Positions 26,201-41,300 of a stretch of 64,000 nucleotides of DNA are shown here, piece after piece (positions within the stretch are counted from its first letter, which is position 1; each line of letters starts with the position of its first letter). The DNA lies in assembly GCF_040954835.1 (NCBI RefSeq), contig NC_090698.1:7066501-7130500 (forward strand). Reading direction: 5' to 3'. Below the pieces are notes generated by a model, which was not told the DNA's origin, searched no databases, and worked only from the letters and a program-made list of their open reading frames with translations. The DNA comes from Lepisosteus oculatus (taxonomy: Eukaryota; Chordata; Actinopteri; Semionotiformes; Lepisosteidae). Position numbers and translations under genes: made by a program.

Positions 26201-29200
26201 CTACGAACGGACCGACAACCAGTACGGTGGCTGACACGACCACAACTGCAGCAACACTGACAACCAGCACGGTGGCTGACACGACCACAACTATGAACGG
26301 ACCGACAACCAGCACGGTGGCTGACACGACCACAACTACGAACGGACCGACAACCAGTACGGTGGCTGACACGACCACAATTGCAGCAACACTGACAACC
26401 AGCACGGTGGCTGACACGACCACAACTATGAACGGACCGACAACCAGCAAGGTGGCTGACACGACCACAACCACGAACGGATCAACAACCAACACAGCGG
26501 CTGACACAACCACACCTGCGTCAGCACTGACATCCAGCACGGCGTCTGACACGACCACACCTGCGTCAGCATTGACATCCAGCACGGCGGCTGACACGAC
26601 CACAACTGCAGCCCTACTGACATCCAGTACGGCGGCTGACACAACCACACCTGCGGCTACACTGACAACCAGCACGGTGGCTGACACGACCACAACTACG
26701 AACGGACCGACAACCAGCACAGCGGCTGACACGACCACAACTACGAACGGACCGACAACCAACACGGCGGCTGACACAACCACAACTGCAGCTACACTGA
26801 CAACCAGCACAGGGGCTGACACGACCACAACTTCGGCCGCACTGACATCCAGCACGTTGGCTGACACGACCACAACTACGAACGGACCAACAACCAGCAC
26901 GGCGGCTGACACAACCACACCTGCAGCTACACTGACAACCAGCACGGTGGCTGACATGACCACAACTGCAGCTACACTGACAACCAGCACGGTGGCTGAC
27001 ACGACGACAACTACGAACGGACCGACAACCAGCATGGTTGCTGACACAATCACAACATCGGCTACACTGACAACCAGCACGGCGGCCGACACGACTACAC
27101 CTGCAGCAATACTGACAACCAGCACGGTGGCTGACACGACCACAACTTCGGCCGCACTGACATCCAGCACGGTGGCTGACACGACCACAACTACGAACGG
27201 ACCGACAACCAGTACGGTGGCTGACACGACCACAACTGCAGCAACACTGACAACCAGCACGGTGGCTGACACGACCACAACTATGAACGGACCGACAACC
27301 AGCACGGTGGCTGACACGACCATAACCACGAACGGACCAACAACCAACACGGCGGCTGACACAACTACACCTGCGTCAGCATTGACATCCAGCACGGCGG
27401 CTGACACGACCACACCTGCAGCTGCACTGACATCCAGCACGGCGGCTGACACGACCACAACTACGAATGGACCGACAACCAGCACGGTTGCTGACCCAAT
27501 CACATCGGCTACACTGACAACCAGCACGGCGGCTGACACGACCACACCTGCAGCTGCACTGACAACCAGCACTGTGGCTGACACGACCACAACTTCGAAC
27601 GGACCGAGAACCAGCACGGCGGCTGACACAACCACACCTGCAGCTACACTGACAACCAGCATGGTGGCTGAGACGACCACAACTACGAACGGACCAACAA
27701 CCAACACGGCGGCTGACACAACCACACATGCGTCAGTACTGACAACCAGCACGGCGGCTGACAAGACCACAACTACAAACGGACCGACAACCAGCACGGT
27801 GGCTGACACAACCATAACTTCGGCCGCACTGACATCCAGCACGGCGGCTGACACGACCACAACTTCGGCCGCACTGACATCCAGCACGGTGGCTGACACG
27901 ACCACAACTACGAACGGACCGACAACCAGCACGGCGGCTGACACGACCACAACTACGAATGGACCGACAACCAGTACGGCGGCTGACACGACCACAACTA
28001 CGAACGGACCGACAACCAGCACGGTGGCTGACACGACCACAACTACTAACGGACCGACAACCAGCACGGTGGCTGACACGACCACAACTGCAGCTGCACT
28101 GACATCCAGCACGGCGGCTGACACGACCACAACTACGAACGGACCGACAACCAGCACGGTGGCTGACACGACCACAACTGCAGCTGCACTGACATCCAGC
28201 ACGGTGGCTGACACGACCACAACTACGAACGGACCGACAACCAGCACGGTTGCTGACACAATCACAACATCGGCTACACTGACAACCAGCACGGCGGCTG
28301 ACACGACTACACCTGCAGCTACACTGACATCCAGCACGGTGGCTGACACGACCACAACTTCGGCCGCACTGACATCCAGCACGGCGGCTGACACGACCAC
28401 AACTGCAGCTACACTGACATCCACCACGGTGGCTGACACGACCACAACGTCGGCTGCACTGATATCCAGTACGGCGGCTGACACGACCACACCTGCTGCT
28501 ACACTGACATCCAGCACGGCGGCTGACACGACCACAACTGCAGCTACACTGACAACCAGCACGGTGGCTGACACGACCACAACTACGAACGGACCGACAA
28601 CCAGCACGGCGGCTGACACGACGACAACTACGAACGGACCGACAACCAGCACGGTTGCTGACACAATCACAACATCGGCTACACTGACAACCAGCACGGC
28701 GCCTGACACGACTACACCTGCAGCTACACTGACAACCAGCACGGCGCCTGACACGACTACACCTGTAGCTACACTGACAACCAGCACGGTGGCTGACACG
28801 ACCACAACTATGAACGGACCGACAACCAGCACGGTGGCTGACACGACCATAACCACGAATGGACCAACAACCAACACGGCGGCTGACACAACTACACCTT
28901 CGATAGCATTGACATCCAGCACGGCGGCTGACACGACTACAACTACGAACGGACCGACAACCAGCACGGCGGCTGACACGACCACAACTGCAGCTGCACT
29001 GACATCCAGCACGGCGGCTGACACGACCACAACTACGAACGGACCGACAACCAGCACGGCGGCTGACACAATCACAACATCGGCTACACTGACAACCAGC
29101 ACGGCGGCTGACACGACCACACCTGCAGCTACACTGACAACCAGCACTGTGGCTGACACGACCACAACTTCGAACGGACCGACAACCAGCACGGCGGCTG

Positions 29201-32200
29201 ACACAACCACACCTGCAGCTACACTGACAACCAGCACGGTGGCTGACATGACCACAACTGCAGCTACACTGACAACCAGCACGGTGGCTGACACGACCAC
29301 AACTACGAACGGACCGACAACCAGCACGGTGGCTGACACGACCACAACTACGAACGGACCGACAACCAGCACGGTTGCTGACACAATCACAACATCGGCT
29401 ACACTGACAACCAGCACGGCGGCTGACACGACTACACCTGCAGCTACACTGACAACCAGCACGGTGGCTGACACGACCACAACTATGAACGGACCGACAA
29501 CCAGCACGGTGGCTGACACGACCATAACCACGAACGGACCAACAACCAACACGGCGTCTGACACGACCACAACTGCAGCTGCACTGACATCCAGTACGGC
29601 GGCTGACACGACCACACCTGCGTCAGCATTGACATCCAGCACGGCGGCTGACACGACCACAACTACGAACGGACCGACAACCAGCACGGCGGCTGACACG
29701 ACCACAACTGCAGCCCTGCTGACATCCAGTACGGCGGCTGACACAACCACACCTGCGGCTACATTGACAACCAGCACGGTGGCTGACACGACCACAACTA
29801 TGAACGGACCGAAAACCAGCACAGCGGCTGACACGACCACAACTACGAACGGACCGACAACCAGCACGACGGCTGACACGACCACAACTTCGAACGGACC
29901 AACAACCAACACGGCGGCTGACACAACCACAACTGCAGCTACACTGACAACCAGCATGGTGGCTGAGACGACCACAACTACGAACGGACCAACAACCAAC
30001 ACGGCGGCTGACACAACCACACATGCGTCAGTACTGACAACCAGCACGGCGGCTGACAAGACCACAACTACAAACGGACCGACAACCAGCACGGTGGCTG
30101 ACACAACCATAACTTCGGCCGCACTGACATCCAGCACGGCGGCTGACACGACCACAACTTCGGCCGCACTGACATCCAGCACGGTGGCTGACACGACCAC
30201 AACTACGAACGTACCGACAACCAGCACGGCGGCTGACACGACCACAACTACGAATGGACCGACAACCAGTACGGCGGCTGACACGACCACAACTACGAAC
30301 GGACCGACAACCAGCACGGTGGCTGACACGACCACAACTACTAACGGACCGACAACCAGCACGGTGGCTGACACGACCACAACTGCAGCTGCACTGACAT
30401 CCAGCATGGCGGCTGACACGACCACAACTACGAACGGACCGACAACCAGCACGGTGGCTGACACGACCACAACTGCAGCTACACTGACAACCAGCACGGT
30501 GGCTGACACGACCACAACTACGAACGGACCGACAACCAGCACGGCGGCTGACACGACGACAACTACGAACGGACCGACAACCAGCACGGTTGCTGACACA
30601 ATCACAACATCGGCTACACTGACAACCAGCACGGCGCCTGACACGACTACACCTGCAGCTACACTGACAACCAGCACGGCGCCTGACACGACTACACCTG
30701 TAGCTACACTGACAACCAGCACGGTGGCTGACACGACCACAACTATGAACGGACTGACAACCAGCACGGTGGCTGACACGACCATAACCACGAATGGACC
30801 AACAACCAACACGGCGGCTGACACAACTACACCTTCGTCAGCATTGACATCCAGCACGGCGGCTGACACGACTACAACTACGAACGGACCGACAACCAGC
30901 ACGGCGGCTGACACGACCACAACTGCAGCTGCACTGACATCCAGCACGGCGGCTGACACGACCACAACTACGAACGGACCGACAACCAGCACGGCGGCTG
31001 ACACAATCACAACATCGGCTACACTGACAACCAGCACGGCGGCTGACACGACCACACCTGCAGCTACACTGACAACCAGCACTGTGGCTGACACGACCAC
31101 AACTTCGAACGGACCGACAACCAGCACGGCGGCTGACACAACCACACCTGCAGCTACACTGACATCCAGCACGGTGGCTGACACGACCACAACTACGAAC
31201 GGACCGACAACCAGCACGGCGGCTGACACGACCACAACTACGAATGGACCGACAACCAGTACGGCGGCTGACACGACCACAACTACGAACGGACCGACAA
31301 CCAGCACGGTGGCTGACACGACCACAACTACTAACGGACCGACAACCAGCACGGTGGCTGACACGACCACAACTGCAGCTGCACTGACATCCAGCACGGC
31401 GGCTGACACGACCACACCTGCAGCTACACTGACAACCAGCACGGTGGCTGACACGATCACAACTACGAACGGACCGACAACCAGCACGTTGGCTGACACG
31501 ACCACAGCTGCAGCTGCACTGACATCCAGCACGGTGGCTGACACGACCACAACTACGAACGGACCGACAACCAGCACGGTTGCTGACACAATCACAACAT
31601 CGGCTACACTGACAACCAGCACGGCGGCTGACACGACTACACCTGCAGCTACACTGACATCCAGCACGGTGGCTGACACGACCACAACTTCGGCCGCACT
31701 GATATCCAGCACGGCGGCTGACACGACCACAACTGCAGCTACACTGACATCCACCACGGTGGCTGACACGACCACAACTTCGGCTGCACTGATATCCAGT
31801 ACGGCGGCTGACACGACCACACCTGCTGCTACACTGACATCCAGCACGGCGGCTGACACGACCACAACTGCAGCTACACTGACAACCAGCACGGTGGCTG
31901 ACACGACCACAACTACGAACGGACCGACAACCAGCACGGCGGCTGACACGACGACAACTACGAACGGACCGACAACCAGCACGGTTGCTGACACAATCAC
32001 AACATCGGCTACACTGACAACCAGCACGGCGCCTGACACGACTACACCTGCAGCTACACTGACAACCAGCACGGCGCCTGACACGACTACACCTGTAGCT
32101 ACACTGACAACCAGCACGGTGGCTGACACGACCACAACTATGAACGGACCGACAACCAGCACGGTGGCTGACACGACCATAACCACGAATGGACCAACAA

Positions 32201-35200
32201 CCAACACGGCGGCTGACACAACTACACCTTCGTCAGCATTGACATCCAGCACGGCGGCTGACACGACTACAACTACGAACGGACCGACAACCAGCACGGC
32301 GGCTGACACGACCACAACTGCAGCTGCACTGACATCCAGCACGGCGGCTGACACGACCACAACTACGAACGGACCGACAACCAGCACGGCGGCTGACACA
32401 ATCACAACATCGGCTACACTGACAACCAGCGCGGCGGCTGACACGACCACACCTGCAGCTACACTGACAACCAGCACTGTGGCTGACACGACCACAACTT
32501 CGAACGGACCGACAACCAGCACGGCGGCTGACACAACCACACCTGCAGCTACACTGACAACCAGCACGGTGGCTGACATGACCACAACTGCAGCTACACT
32601 GACAACCAGCACGGTGGCTGACACGACCACAACTACGAACGGACCGACAACCAGCACGGTGGCTGACACGACCACAACTACGAACGGACCGACAACCAGC
32701 ACGGTGGCTGACACGACCATAACCACGAACGGACCAACAACCAACACGGCGTCTGACACGACCACAACTGCAGCTGCACTGACATCCAGTACGGCGGCTG
32801 ACACGACCACACCTGCGTCAGCATTGACATCCAGCACGGCGGCTGACACGACCACAACTACGAACGGACCGACAACCAGCACGGCGGCTGACACGACCAC
32901 AACTGCAGCCCTGCTGACATCCAGTACGGCGGCTGACACAACCACACCTGCGGCTACATTGACAACCAGCACGGTGGCTGACACGACCACAACTATGAAC
33001 GGACCGACAACCAGCACGACGGCTGACACGACCACAACTTCGAACGGACCAACAACCAACACGGCGGCTGACACAACCACAACTGCAGCTACACTAACAA
33101 CCAGCATGGTGGCTGAGACGACCACAACTACGAACGGACCAACAACCAACACGGCGGCTGACACAACCACACATGCGTCAGTACTGACAACCAGCACGGC
33201 GGCTGACAAGACCACAACTACAAACGGACCGACAACCAGCACGGTGGCTGACACAACCATAACTTCGGCCGCACTGACATCCAGCACGGCGGCTGACACG
33301 ACCACAACTTCGGCCGCACTGACATCCAGCTCGGTGGCTGACACGACCACAACTACGAACGGACCGACAACCAGCACGGCGGCTGACACGACCACAACTA
33401 CGAACGGACCGACAACCAGTACGGCGGCTGACACGACCACAACTACGAACGGACCGACAACCAGCACGGTGGCTGACACGACCACAACTACGAACGGACC
33501 GACAACCAGCACGGTGGCTGACACGACCACACCTGAAGCTACATTGAGAACCAGCACGGTGGCTGACACGACCACAACTACGAACGGACCGACAACCAGC
33601 ACGGTGGCTGACACGACCATAACTACGAACGGACCGACAACCAGCACAGTGGCTGACACGACCACAATTGCAGCTGCACTGACATCCAGCACGGCGGTTG
33701 ACACGACCACAACTACGAACGGACCGACAACCAGCACGGTGGCTGACACGACCACAACTACGAACGGACCGACAACCAGCACGGTGGCTGACACGACCAC
33801 ACCTGAAGCTACATTGAGAACCAGCACGGTGGCTGACACGACCACAACTACGAACGGACCGACAACCAGCACGGTGGCTGACACGACCATAACTACGAAC
33901 GGACCGACAACCAGCACGGTGGCTGACACGACCACAATTGCAGCTGCACTGACATCCAGCACGGTGGCTGACACGACCACAACTACGAACGGACCGACAA
34001 CCAGCACGGTGGCTGACACGACCACACCTGAAGCTACATTGAGAACCAGCACGGTGGCTGACACGACCACAACTACGAACGGACCGACAACCAGCACGGT
34101 GGCTGACACGACCACAGCTACGAACGGACCGACAACCAGCATGGTGGCTGACACGACCACAACTACGAACGGGCCGACAACCAGCACGGTTCCTGACACA
34201 ATCACAACATCGGCTACACTGACAACCAGCACGGCGGCTGACACGACTACACCTGCAGCTACACTGACATCCAGCACGGCGGCTGACACGACCACAACTG
34301 CAGCTACACTGACAACCAGCACGGTGGCTGACACGACCACAACTACGAATGGACCGACAACCAGCACGGCGGCTGACACGACGACAACTACGAACGGACC
34401 GACAACCAGCACGGTTGCTGACACAATCACAACATCGGCTACACTGACAACCAGCACGGCGCCTGACACGACTACACCTGCAGCTACACTGACAACCAGC
34501 ACGGTGGCTGACACGACCACAACTTCGGCCGCACTGACATCCAGCACGGCGGCTGACACGACCACAACTGCAGCTACACTGACAACCAGCACGGTGGCTG
34601 ACACGACCACAACTACGAACGGACCGACAACCAGCACGGTGGCTGACACGACCACAACTACGAACGGACCGTCAACCAGCACGGTTGCTGACACAATCAC
34701 AACATCGGCTACACTGACAAACAGCACGGCACCTCACACAACCACAACTGCAGCCGCACTGACATCCACCACGGTGGCTGACACGACCACAACTTCGGCT
34801 GCACTGATATCCAGTACGGCGGCTGACACGACCACACCTGCTGCTACACTGACATCCAGCACGGCGGCTGACACGACCACAACTGCAGCTACACTGACAA
34901 CCAGCACGGTGGCTGACACGACCACAACTACGAACGAACCGACAACCAGCACGGCGGCTGACACGACGACAACTACGAACGGACCGACAACCAGCACGGT
35001 TGCTGACACAATCACAACATCGGCTACACTGACAACCAGCACGGCGGCTGACACGACTACACCTGCAGCTACACTGACAATCAGCACGGTGGCTGACACG
35101 ACCACAACTTCGGCCGCACTGACTTCCAGCACGGTGGCTGACACGACCACAACTAAGAACGGACCGACAACCAGTACGGTGGCTGACACGACCACAACTG

Positions 35201-38200
35201 CAGCAACACTGACTACCAGCACGGTGGCTGACACGACCACAACCACGAACGGACCAACAACCAACACGGCGGCTGACACAACCACACCTGCGTCAGCACT
35301 GACATCCAGCACGGCGTCTGACACGACCACAACTGCAGCTGCACTGACATCCAGCACGGCGGCTGACACGACCACAACTACGAACGGACCGATAACCAGC
35401 ACGGCGGCTGACACGACCACAACTGCAGCCCTACTGACATCCAGTACGGCGGCTGACACAACCACACCTGCGGCTACACTGACAACCAGCACGGTGGCTG
35501 ACACGACCACAACTACGAACGGACCGACAACCAGCACGGCGGTTGACACGACTACAACTACGAACGGACCAACAACCAACACGGCGGCTGAAACAACCAC
35601 AACTGCAGCTGCACTGACAACCAGCACGGCGGCTGACACGACCACAACTGCAGCTACACTGACAACCAGCACGGTGGCTGACATGACCACAACTATGAAC
35701 GGACCGACAACCAGCACGGTGGCTGACACGACCACAACCACGAACGGACCAACAACCAACACGGCAGGTGACACGACCACAACTACGAACGGACCGACAA
35801 CCAGCACGGTTGCTGACACAATCACAACATCGGCTACACTGACAACCAGCACTGTGGCTGACACGACCACAACTTCGAACGGACCGTCAACCAGCACGGC
35901 GGCTGACACAACCACACCTGCAGCTACACTGACAACCAGCACGGTGGCTGACAAGACCACAACAACGAACGGACCGTCAACCAGCACGGTTGCTGACACA
36001 ATCACAACATCGGCTACACTGACAACCAGCACGGCACCTCACACAACCACAACTGCAGCCGCACTGACATCCACCACGGTGGCTGACACGACCACAACAT
36101 CGGCTACACTGACAACTAGCAGGGTGGCTGACACGATCACAACTACGAACGGACCGACAACCAGCACGGTTGCTGACACAATCACAACATCGGCTACACT
36201 GACAACCAGCACGGCGGCTGACACGACTACTCCTGCAGCTACACTGACAACCAGCACGGTGGCTGACACGACCACAACTACGAACGGACCGACAACCAGC
36301 ACGGTGGCTGACACGACCACAACTGCAGCTGCACTGACATCCAGCACGGCGGCTGACACGACCAGACCTGCGGCTACACTGACAACCAGCACGGTGGCTG
36401 ACACGACCACAACTACGAACGGACCGACAACCAGCACGGTGGCTGACACGAACACAACTTCGGCCGCACTGACATCCAGCACGGCGGCTGACACGACCAC
36501 AACTGCAGCTACACTGACAACCAGCACGGCGGCTGACACGACCACAACTGCAGCTGCACTGACATCCAGCACGGCGGCTGACACGACCACACCTGCGGCT
36601 ACACTGACAACCAGCACGGTGGCTGACACGACCACAACTACGAACGGACCGACAACTAGCACGGTTGCTGACACAATCACAACATCGGCTACACTGACAA
36701 CCAGCACGGCGGCTGACACGACTACACCTGCAGCTACACTGACAACCAGCACGGTTGCTGACACAACCACAACTTCGGCCGTACTGACATCCAGCACGGT
36801 GGCTGACACGACCACAACTACGAACGGCCCGACAACCAGTACGGCGGCTGATACGACCACAACTGCAGCAACACTGACAACCAGCACGGTGGCTGACAGG
36901 ACCACAACCACGAACGGACCAACAACCAACACGGCGGCTGACACAACCACAACTACGAACGGACCGACAACCAGCACGGCGGCTGACACGACCACAACAG
37001 CAGCCCTACTGACATCCAGTACGGAGGCTGACACGACCACAACTACGAACGGACCGACAACCAGCACGGTTGCTGACACAATCACAACATCGGCTACACT
37101 GACAACCAGCACGGCGGCTGACACGACCACACCTGCAGCTACACTGACAACCAGCACGGTGGCTGACACGACCACAGCTATGAACGGACCGACAACCAGC
37201 ACGGTGGCTGACACGACCACAACTACGAACGGACCGACAACCAGCACGGTGGCTGACACGACCAGAACTACGAACGGACCAACAACCAGCACGGTTGCTG
37301 ACACAATCACAACATCGGCTACACTGACAACCAGCACGGCGGCTGACACGACCACACCTGCAGCTACACTGACAACCAGCACTGTGGCTGACACGACCAC
37401 AACTTTGAACGGACCGTCAACCAGCACGGTTGCTGACACAATCACAACATCGGCTACACTGACAACCAGCACGGCACCTGACACAACCACAACTGCAGCC
37501 GCACTGACATCCACCACGGTGGCTGACACGACCACAACATCGGGTACACTGACAACTAGCAGGGTGGCTGACACGATCACAACTACGAACGGACCGACAA
37601 CCAGCACGGTTGCTGACACAATCACAACATCGGCTACACTGACAACCAGCACGGCGGCTGACACGACTACACCTGCAGCTACACTGACAACCAGCACGGT
37701 GGCTGACACGACCACAACTACGAACGGACCGTCAACCAGCACGGTGGCTGACACGAACACAACTTCGGCCGCACTGACATCCAGCACGGCGGCTGACACG
37801 ACCACACCTGCGGCTACACTGACAACCAGCACGGTGGCTGACACAACCACAACTACGAACGGACCAAGAACCAGCACGGCGTCTGACACGACCACAACTG
37901 CAGCTGCACTGACATCCATTACGGCGGCTGACACGACCACAACTATGAACGGACCGATAACCAGCACGGCCACTGACACGGCCAAAACTGCAGGTACACT
38001 GACAACCAGTACGCCGGCTGTCACGACGACAACTGCAGATGGACGGACAACCAGTTTGACAGTAGACATGATCACAACTGCGGCCGCAGTGACAACCAGT
38101 ATGGTGGCTGACACGACCAGAACTCCGCCAGGTCTCACACCCAGCACGGCAGCTTACACGACGACAACTGCAAACGGACCGACAACCAGCACGGCAGCTG

Positions 38201-38331
38201 ACACGACCACACCTGCGTCAGCACTGACATCCAGCACAGCGGCTGACACAACCATATCTGTGGCTGTACTGACAACCAGCACAGTGTCTGACACGACCAC
38301 AACTGCTGCTTGGCCAGAGTCAGCTCCTGTG
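11243..38331 (+). repeat. mucin tandem array 1: about 600 units of 45 bp (15 residues)
   Basis: Unit consensus TTSTVADTTTTTNGP, with the last third alternating between NGP, ALTS and TLTT forms and V/A after TST. Roughly nine of 15 residues are Thr or Ser, with about one Pro and one Asp per unit: a dense O-glycosylation substrate. The 45-bp register holds from 11281 to 27480 (360 units) and again to the end, shifted once by a 3-bp loss near 27495. Units have many CpGs and use ACG for Thr. Blocks of about 1 kb recur at offsets of 990, 1215 and 1260 bp. Confidence 0.93.
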
Positions 38332-41300
38332 GGTGACATTACAACAACTGCAGCTGAGTCACCGTCAACTTCCAAGGGTGTCATAATGACATCTCATTCT
38401 GAGCCAACAACATCTACTTCAGGTGAAATGAAAACAACTACATCTGAGTCTTCAACATCTCCAATGGGTGACATAACGACAATTCCAGTTGAGCTACCCT
38501 CAACTACTGTGGTTAACATGACGACCAGTACAGTTGTTCCACCGACTACTACAGCAGCTGACATGACGAGAACTTCAGCTGAGCCATCCACAACCACATT
38601 GGGTGACATGATGACAATTAGTGCATTGACTGAAATAACTTCAGTCACTGAAAATGCAACAGCTACATCTGATATTCCATCAAGTTCAGGTGAAATGTCA
38701 AGAACTACAGTCCCTCAAATAACAACTACATCTCAGCTACCAAGAACTTCAGAAATTGTAACATCAGCTGATCTCTCAAGCACTACAGTCACTTTCACTT
38801 CCTTTTCTAATACTCCCAGTAATGTTACTGTCACTACAATTTCAAGCACATATACTCCATTTAAATCCACCAGTATTTCATCCCCTGGTGACACAACAAC
38901 TCCTGTTATATCCACTAGTGTCTCTTCCCCTGGTAACACCACTACTCCTGTCATATCCCCTAGTGTCTCTTCCCCTGGTGACACAACAACTCCTGTTATA
39001 TCCACTAGTGTCTCTTCCCCTGGTAACACCACTACTCCTGTCATATCCCCTAGTGTCTCTTCCCCTGGTGACAAAACTACTCCTGTTATATTCACTAGTG
39101 TCTCTTCCCCTGGTGACACCACTACTCCTGTCATATCCCCTAGTGTCTCTTCCCCTGGTGACAAAACTACTCCTTTTATATCCACTAGTGTCTCTTCCCC
39201 TGGTGACACCACTTCTCCTGTCATATCCCCTAGTGTCTCTTCCCCTGGTGACACAACAACTCCTGTTATATCCACTAGTGTCTCTTCCCCTGGTGACAAA
39301 ACTACTCCTGTTATATCCCCTAGTGTCTCTTCCCCTGGTGACAAAACTACTCCTGTTATATCCACTAGTGTCTCTTCCCCTGGTGACACCACTACTCCTG
39401 TCATATCCCCTAGTGTCTCTTCCCCTGGTGACACAACAACTCCTGTTATATCCACTAGTGTCTCTTCCCCTGGTAACACCACTACTCCTGTCATATCCCC
39501 TAGTGTCTCTTCCCCTGGTAACACCACTACTCCTGTCATATCCCCTAGTGTCTCTTCCCCTGGTGACAAAACTACTCCTGTTATATCCACTAGTGTCTCT
39601 TCCCCTGGTGACACCACTACTCCTGTCATATCCCCTAGTGTCTCTTCCCCTGGTGACACAACAACTCCTGTTATATCCACTAGTGTCTCTTCCCCTGGTA
39701 ACACCACTACTCCTGTCATATCCCCTAGTGTCTCTTCCCCTGGTGACACAACAACTCCTGTCATATCCCCTAGTGTCTCTTCCCCTGGTGACACAACAAT
39801 TCCTGTTATATCCACTAGTGTCTCTTCCCCTGGTAACACCACTACTCCTGTCATATCCCCTAGTGTCTCTTCCCCTGGTAACACCACTACTCCTGTCATA
39901 TCCCCTAGTGTCTCTTCCCCTGGTGACACAACAACTCCTGTCATATCCCCTAGTGTCTCTTCCCCTGGTGACACAACAACTCCTGTTATATCCACTAGTG
40001 TCTCTTCCCCTGGTAACACCACTACTCCTGTCATATCCCCTAGTGTCTCTTCCCCTGGTGACACAACAACTCCTGTTATATCCACTAGTGTCTCTTCCCC
40101 TGGTAACACCACTACTCCTGTCATATCCCCTAGTGTCTCTTCCCCTGGTAACACCACTACTCCTGTCATATCCCCTAGTGTCTCTTCCCCTGGTGACAAA
40201 ACTACTCCTGTTATATCCACTAGTGTCTCTTCCCCTGGTGACACCACTACTCCTGTCATATCCCCTAGTGTCTCTTCCCCTGGTGACACAACAACTCCTG
40301 TTATATCCACTAGTGTCTCTTCCCCTGGTAACACCACTACTCCTGTCATATCCCCTAGTGTCTCTTCCCCTGGTGACACAACAACTCCTGTCATATCCCC
40401 TAGTGTCTCTTCCCCTGGTGACACAACAACTCCTGTTATATCCACTAGTGTCTCTTCCCCTGGTAACACCACTACTCCTGTCATATCCACTAGTGTCTCT
40501 TCCCCTGGTAACACCACTACTCCTGTCATATCCCCTAGTGTCTCTTCCCCTGGTGACACAACAACTCCTGTCATATCCCCTAGTGTCTCTTCCCCTGGTG
40601 ACACAACAACTCCTGTTATATCCACTAGTGTCTCTTCCCCTGGTAACACCACTACTCCTGTCATATCCCCTAGTGTCTCTTCCCCTGGTAACACCACTAC
40701 TCCTGTCATATCCCCTAGTGTCTCGTCCCCTGGTGACACAACAACTCCTGTTATATCCACTAGTGTCTCTTCCCCTGGTAACACCACTACTCCTGTCGTA
40801 TCCCCTAGTGTCTCTTCCCCTGGTAAGACCACTACTCCTGTCATATCCCCTAGTGTCTCTTCCCCTGGTGACACAACAACTCCTGTTATATCCCCTAGTG
40901 TCTCTTCCCCTGGTAAGACCACTACTCCTGTCATATCCCCTAGTGTCTCTTCCCCTGGTAACACCACTACTCCTGTCATATCCCCTAGTGTCTCTTCCCC
41001 TGGTGACACAACAACTCCTGTTATATCCACTAGTGTCTCTTCCCCTGGTAACACCACTACTCCTGTCATATCCCCTAGTGTCTCTTCCCCTGGTAAGACC
41101 ACTACTCCTGTCATATCCCCTAGTGTCTCTTCCCCTGGTAATACCACTACTCCTGTCATATCCCCTAGTGTCTCTTCCCCTGGTGACACAACAGCTCCTG
41201 TTATATCCACTAGTGTATCTTCCCCTGGTAACACCACTACTCCTGTCATATCCCCTAGTGTCTCTTCCCCTGGTAACAAAACTACTCCTGTTATATCCAC

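Noticed and set aside
11832-36032. Enormous minus-strand open frames (11832-21860, 21867-34727, 34734-36032) encoding VVGPFVVVVVSATVL-type repeats
   Set aside because: They are the antisense reading of the mucin array. They break exactly where a sense GAC codon became CAC (Asp to His), which makes TGA on the other strand. Hydrophobic monotony, no splice context and no domain: a by-product of the 45-bp unit.
11243-38331. Antifreeze-glycoprotein-like Thr-Ala-Ala repeats
   Set aside because: TAA and TPA tripeptides occur, but the period is 15 residues, not three, no tripeptide-cleavage spacers are present, and the exon continues into SEA/TM exons.
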